IMG/VR virus record: IMGVR_UViG_3300005253_001369
Span: 1 to 48,296 of that record
Strand: one strand, 5' to 3'
Length of the DNA stretch: 48,296 nucleotides
Source of the DNA: a virus
Numbering within the stretch: the first letter of the stretch is position 1; every line of letters begins with the position of its first letter. Positions 44,833 through 48,296 of the stretch are shown here, in pieces. The notes below the pieces were generated by a model. The model was not told the DNA's origin. It searched no databases and saw only the letters and a list, made by a program, of their open reading frames with translations. The translations under genes and the position numbers were made by a program.

Positions 44833-46890
44833 TTATTTCACTATCGGAACCTTTGTCGACCCGATTTCTCCCAGTTCCCTGTCTCCCACCTGCTCCGGCA
44901 TGATGAATATCATGTTCGCCATATCAAAAGGCCACTCAAAAGGTATGTTTTTCTTGACCTTTTCCGATAGGATTATTTCCGCCATACTCTGCTTAGCAGC
45001 TTCCTGGGTCTTGACCACGTGCTCATGGCAATGCTTTATGGCCAGAGCTCCTTCATCGCTTATTCTTTTCACTTCTATTCTCCTTTTCGGTAATGCCGCT
45101 AACGGGAAGGTCTTTTGAAATTCATTCTTTGCTGCATCGAATGTCGGCAAAGACTTCAAGGATTCCTCGAAATACATCACCGCCTCTTCCCATCTCTTGT
45201 TTGCTTTTGCCGCTATCCCTGCATTGAACCACATTGTCCAGGCAGGGACCATCCCGTCAAAATGCTCCACTAACTTGCTTGCGTGCCAAGAAGCTATCTG
45301 AGGAAACCCCCGGATATAGCCTATCAGGGCATGCGTCCTGAAGACGCTTTCCTTCGGGCAACACTTTATTGCCTTCAGCAAAAGATCTTCTTTCTTTTTG
45401 CCAATGGTACAGTAACCGTATTTACTGAAATAATAGTTTCCAAGGTTTGGTTTTATTGACCCTTCCCATAACATTGCTGCAACCGCCCCGGCAACGAATA
45501 TGGTTATTATGGGATTGGGAGTGAATAAAACCGTTGTTATAGTTCCAGACAAGCCCTCCAATAGAGCCAGGCTTGTCCAAAACATTAAAGCGGAAGAAGC
45601 AAGGCGCAATCCAAAGAAGAAAACAGCGTTTGTTAATATGCCTACCACTCCTGCTGAGACTCCCGCTATCAAAAGAAAGTTGCTGTCGACAGTGAAACTA
45701 TTGTAAAAAATGACCCCGACTATGAATAAGAAAAGAAACCCTCCGACCAAACCACCTTCAATAAAATTCTCTATGAAATCGTTATGACATTCCCTTGGTT
45801 GTGGGGTCTGGTAATCGTAACCCAAAAACTCCGGGTCTTTATAATTCAACTCTGCCTGGGCTTGATATACCTCTTTCCTGAAAGTCCTTAATCCAAATCC
45901 CTGCAATGGTTTCTTTTTGAACAGATGCCAGGCAGAATGCCAGTACCTAAATCGATATCTTAAGTGAGCAACAAAATGATCCTGGTGAGTTCCTGATATG
46001 TCTAAAAAATTGTTCAGCCTGTTATCTTCAGATAATGAACTGAGCCATTTTTCTTTCCTTGCCCTCAATAATATATGCGTGCCTCCGAAAAATACTATCG
46101 ACAACAGGATCAATATTATCTCTATCCTCAAATCAGCGAAGAGATAAAAGAAAGAATCGAATATCAATCCCTCTTGTGATACTATCAAAAGGAAAAATAT
46201 GAAACTGACCATCAAGGATAACTTGCCTGCTCTCGACTTGGTGGCAATAATCCCAGCAACTAAAACCAACAATCCCAACAGGAACCAGTTGGAAACTTCA
46301 AAACTCAAATACATAATAAAAGGGATGGTGGTTATAAAGAATCCTGAAGCAAAATTAGTGTTCCCCAGACTCGATATTGCTCTTGAGTCAACCCTATTTT
46401 TATTATGGAATGCCTCCGAAAAATCCTTTTCATCCATTTCCATGAATTCTGTTCTTGGCTGAATCCTTTCCGGGAACAGCGGATCGAACCTGAACCTCTG
46501 CCCTATCCCATACAGGCAAGTGAACATCGCAACGCTGAACACTGCCAACGATACAGCCGTCATGTTAAGATAACTATTATGAAAAAGAACAGACGATATT
46601 AAAAATACAAAAACGCTCTGGAATATCAATGGAGTTTCCCTCAACGAATTATGAGGAACCGTCGACCATCCAGTAGAGATCATCAAATAAATAAAATACA
46701 AAAAAACCAGTACCGCGCTTAAATTGACCGGAAATATTCCCTGATTCATAAAGAATATTGTTGCTATCCCTACTCCTGTTGCTCCCAGAGCCATCGGAGG
46801 GAGGATAAAACCATCAATAAACTTAAGCGGACAAAAAAATACCGGAACAAATAACAACGTCAACAATATTGCGATTAAAACAATATCCAT
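44833..46890 (-). CDS. O-antigen ligase/polymerase-like membrane protein with TPR tail
   Basis: 685 aa. About 12 hydrophobic segments over residues 1-490, with the large loop near residues 330-400 containing HLRYRFRYWHSAWHLFKKKP, LQGFGLRTF, and RECHNDFIENFIEGGLVGGF, the pattern of Wzy_C/O-antigen ligase family enzymes. The soluble C-terminus (about 540-620, AWTMWFNAGIAAKANKRWEE, AVMYFEESLKSLPTFDAAK) looks like a TPR pair. Such enzymes move or polymerise glycan chains on a lipid carrier in the inner membrane. It sits in the structural operon, where it could alter host surface glycan late in infection. Confidence 0.8.
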   Translation of the reverse strand: MDIVLIAILLTLLFVPVFFCPLKFIDGFILPPMALGATGVGIATIFFMNQGIFPVNLSAVLVFLYFIYLMISTGWSTVPHNSLRETPLIFQSVFVFLISSVLFHNSYLNMTAVSLAVFSVAMFTCLYGIGQRFRFDPLFPERIQPRTEFMEMDEKDFSEAFHNKNRVDSRAISSLGNTNFASGFFITTIPFIMYLSFEVSNWFLLGLLVLVAGIIATKSRAGKLSLMVSFIFFLLIVSQEGLIFDSFFYLFADLRIEIILILLSIVFFGGTHILLRARKEKWLSSLSEDNRLNNFLDISGTHQDHFVAHLRYRFRYWHSAWHLFKKKPLQGFGLRTFRKEVYQAQAELNYKDPEFLGYDYQTPQPRECHNDFIENFIEGGLVGGFLFLFIVGVIFYNSFTVDSNFLLIAGVSAGVVGILTNAVFFFGLRLASSALMFWTSLALLEGLSGTITTVLFTPNPIITIFVAGAVAAMLWEGSIKPNLGNYYFSKYGYCTIGKKKEDLLLKAIKCCPKESVFRTHALIGYIRGFPQIASWHASKLVEHFDGMVPAWTMWFNAGIAAKANKRWEEAVMYFEESLKSLPTFDAAKNEFQKTFPLAALPKRRIEVKRISDEGALAIKHCHEHVVKTQEAAKQSMAEIILSEKVKKNIPFEWPFDMANMIFIMPEQVGDRELGEIGSTKVPIVK

Positions 46891-46917
46891 CTTTTCACAT
46901 TTCCTTTTCTTTTAACT

Positions 46918-47277
46918 TTAATACTTCAAAAATAATGTATTTTCCAATGTCCTTATTATCTTATGTATTTCTTCTTCAACAACGCCGGAAGCAAAGAAGC
47001 ATGATAGCATAATCGTCACATCATACAGGAACAGCTCGCACATTTCATGAAAGGCCGTTTTTTTAATCAGTAATTCGGTGACCACATCGGATTCCCATTC
47101 TTCTGCAAGATATACGGTGGCCAACCTGGATTTTTGGTCGACAAGCAACTGCGCTCTACAATCGTTATCCGTATCGCCATGAACAAAATATATCTCCCAA
47201 TTTTTTAAATTTAAAATATCATGCCATTTCTTGCATTCTTTTTTAAATAACTGGTGATCTTTCTTGTTCGTTTTCAT
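46918..47277 (-). CDS. Zincin-like protein of unknown role
   Basis: 119 aa. Contains KTAFHEMCELFLYDVTIML, an HExxE-type start of a zinc-protease helix (HEMCE). NWEIYFVHGDTDNDCRAQLL precedes it, as in small phage metallopeptidase-like proteins. The third ligand is not obvious. Overlaps nothing; 6 nt after the holin gene. Could help lysis or processing; a protease activity is inferred only. Confidence 0.6.
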   Translation of the reverse strand: MKTNKKDHQLFKKECKKWHDILNLKNWEIYFVHGDTDNDCRAQLLVDQKSRLATVYLAEEWESDVVTELLIKKTAFHEMCELFLYDVTIMLSCFFASGVVEEEIHKIIRTLENTLFLKY

Positions 47278-47283
47278 GGGCTA

Positions 47284-47742
47284 TTATTTAAATAAATTGG
47301 TTAATCCACCAAAGGCCGATTCCTTGGCTTTCAAAATATTCTTTTTGTCCGAAGATCTCATACCGCCATAACCAAGATAACCGGCCCCGAACAATGCATA
47401 TAGTTCGCCTGGTATGGCCTCAAGCCACAACTGCATACCATTGATAATGGCCAGAACCATTTCAGGTCTAAAAGCTGATAATACTCCCATTGGTATGGCC
47501 ATTAAAATCATAAAGTAAATGACGTACATGAATGATGGTCTCGCCCTGGAAGTCCATTTGTCTTGACTCTTGGCCTCCATCACGATTGCACTCATGCCTA
47601 TTTCAAGCACTTTTAAATCACCATTTTGTTTTGATACTTCAAGTTGGGCATTTATTTTAGCCGCTTCAGTCTTGTCAGGAAACGCTCTGCTAATACCGGC
47701 TTTTAATAACTCGAATCCTGCTGTTATTGGATCTAAACTCAT
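47284..47742 (-). CDS. Holin, 3TM superfamily
   Basis: 152 aa. An N-terminal cytoplasmic helix (TEAAKINAQLEVSKQNGDLK) ends with KWTSRARPSFMYVIYFMILM, a hallmark of the 3TM holin family also found in gene transfer agents. Two further hydrophobic segments follow (EMVLAIINGMQLWLEAIPG, ALFGAGYLGYGGM). Holins form holes in the inner membrane for endolysin release; the endolysin-like gene is directly upstream. Confidence 0.85.
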   Translation of the reverse strand: MSLDPITAGFELLKAGISRAFPDKTEAAKINAQLEVSKQNGDLKVLEIGMSAIVMEAKSQDKWTSRARPSFMYVIYFMILMAIPMGVLSAFRPEMVLAIINGMQLWLEAIPGELYALFGAGYLGYGGMRSSDKKNILKAKESAFGGLTNLFK

Positions 47743-47756
47743 TTATCTTTTCCTTT

Positions 47757-48188
47757 TTATGGTTTTATAAATAATATTCCATGCTTTGTGCGATTCCAGT
47801 TACGCGTCCCAAAATGTAACCACCCGATTCCATCTTCTATGCAAGTAATATATTTGAATTCGTTTTGATTCGGATCTTTCTTAATATCTTTTCTAATTTC
47901 TTCAGCATGCAAATCGACAGGTACTAAATCAAAAGATCTGCCAAACTTATGTTGGCTTAAAAACGCTCCGACTTCACAATCCCAAGGCCTCCAACCCCTA
48001 TACTGATGTTGTCCACCCCAAGGCCAAGTATTAGCATTCATCTTGCCGTATCTTATCCTTAACTGATCTGCTGTCCAGAGCAATCGGTTGTCAAACATGA
48101 ACCAAAGCGTGTCGCCCTTGTCTCTGTTGTCTTCGTAAAACTTCTTCGGTAACAATTCGTTTAATCGGAAGTATTTGGGTACGTACAT
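47757..48188 (-). CDS. Endolysin-like peptidase of the M15 type
   Basis: 143 aa. SQHKFGRSFDLVPV matches the SxHxxGxAxD zinc motif (H80, D87) of M15 peptidases, and IGWLHFGTRNW has the second His of the W.H.D/G motif. Related phage enzymes cut peptidoglycan cross-bridges, usually between L-Ala and D-Glu or D-Ala residues. No signal peptide; export would depend on the holin. ATG right after the previous stop (AAAATG). Confidence 0.85.
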   Translation of the reverse strand: MYVPKYFRLNELLPKKFYEDNRDKGDTLWFMFDNRLLWTADQLRIRYGKMNANTWPWGGQHQYRGWRPWDCEVGAFLSQHKFGRSFDLVPVDLHAEEIRKDIKKDPNQNEFKYITCIEDGIGWLHFGTRNWNRTKHGILFIKP

Positions 48189-48190
48189 TT

Positions 48191-48296
48191 TTATCCACCA
48201 TCTCTTGTAATTATCTTATCGACCAGTTTATCTATCTTGGTTTCCATCCTGTCTTGTTGGACAACCATCCTGTCCTGACGCTTGTTAATATCATCC
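48191..48296 (-). CDS. Coiled-coil protein, C-terminal end (gene starts outside the window)
   Basis: The frame DDINKRQDRMVVQQDRMETK continues to TAA at 48193-48191, just before the endolysin ATG. Only 34 codons are visible; the heptad-like charged sequence suggests a helix or coiled coil, often found in small membrane-anchored lysis-region proteins. Not assigned. Confidence 0.6.
   Translation of the reverse strand, partial: DDINKRQDRMVVQQDRMETKIDKLVDKIITRDGG

Overview
The window is part of a double-stranded DNA tailed-phage genome, free or integrated. Every gene I accept lies on the minus strand, so transcription runs from high to low coordinates. Genes are short, tightly packed and often overlap as ATGA or TAATG, and most follow an AAGGAG-type ribosome binding site. 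The DNA is AT-rich. A tape-measure protein (982 aa), a two-frame tail assembly chaperone and no recognisable tail sheath point to a siphovirus. An outer-membrane beta-barrel protein and an O-antigen-ligase-like membrane protein point to a Gram-negative host. Terminase, portal, capsid and DNA polymerase genes are not in the window.

Layout in transcription order. 48.3-46.9 kb: lysis and accessory genes (M15-like endolysin, 3TM holin, zincin-like protein). 46.9-44.8 kb: a 685-aa O-antigen ligase-like protein. 44.8-29.5 kb: head-tail connectors, tail completion, two tail-terminator paralogues, two tail-tube paralogues separated by an HNH homing endonuclease, chaperones with a U UUU UUA frameshift, tape measure and tail-tip/fibre proteins. 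29.5-28.2 kb: a 1.3-kb intergenic region, very AT-rich and repetitive, a candidate origin or control region. 28.1-13.7 kb: early genes including a SprT-like protease, an outer-membrane protein, a DUF932 protein, ATP-dependent DNA ligase, a UvsW-like helicase, primase and many small Cys-rich proteins. 13.4-10.0 kb: an island of six intact or near-intact tRNAs (Gln, His, initiator Met, Pro, Thr, Ser) plus a truncated tRNA-His, mixed with a NADAR protein, a SLOG-like (DUF2493) protein and an HNH gene. 10.0-3.3 kb: replication initiator, protein phosphatase, RNA ligase and DnaB-type helicase. 3.3-0 kb: QueD, QueE, a radical SAM protein split by a frameshift, and the start of a Vsr-like endonuclease.

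The genes fit a virulent-type programme. Seven similar sigma70-like promoters (TTTAAA/TTTACA, 17-bp spacer, TATAAT) drive early blocks. Four copies of an 85-95-bp element ending in TATTATAA or a close variant may drive or control other blocks. The tRNAs, RNA ligase, NADAR, SLOG and deazaguanine genes look like tools for surviving host RNA- or DNA-targeting defences; that role is inferred.

The most interesting structure is a recurring leader RNA. At four sites (13.5-13.65, 15.81-15.92, 25.80-25.91 and 29.31-29.40 kb) two pairs of complementary arms interleave (a-b-a'-b') and the last arm is followed by a U-rich run: a pseudoknot-type terminator. Three follow directly on a promoter, and two of these lead into HNH endonuclease genes. 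The arms differ in sequence between copies while the pairing is kept. The window also holds an unusual number of broken reading frames: four genes with one in-frame stop, two frameshifts at A/T runs, and two genes with a good ribosome binding site but no standard start codon.
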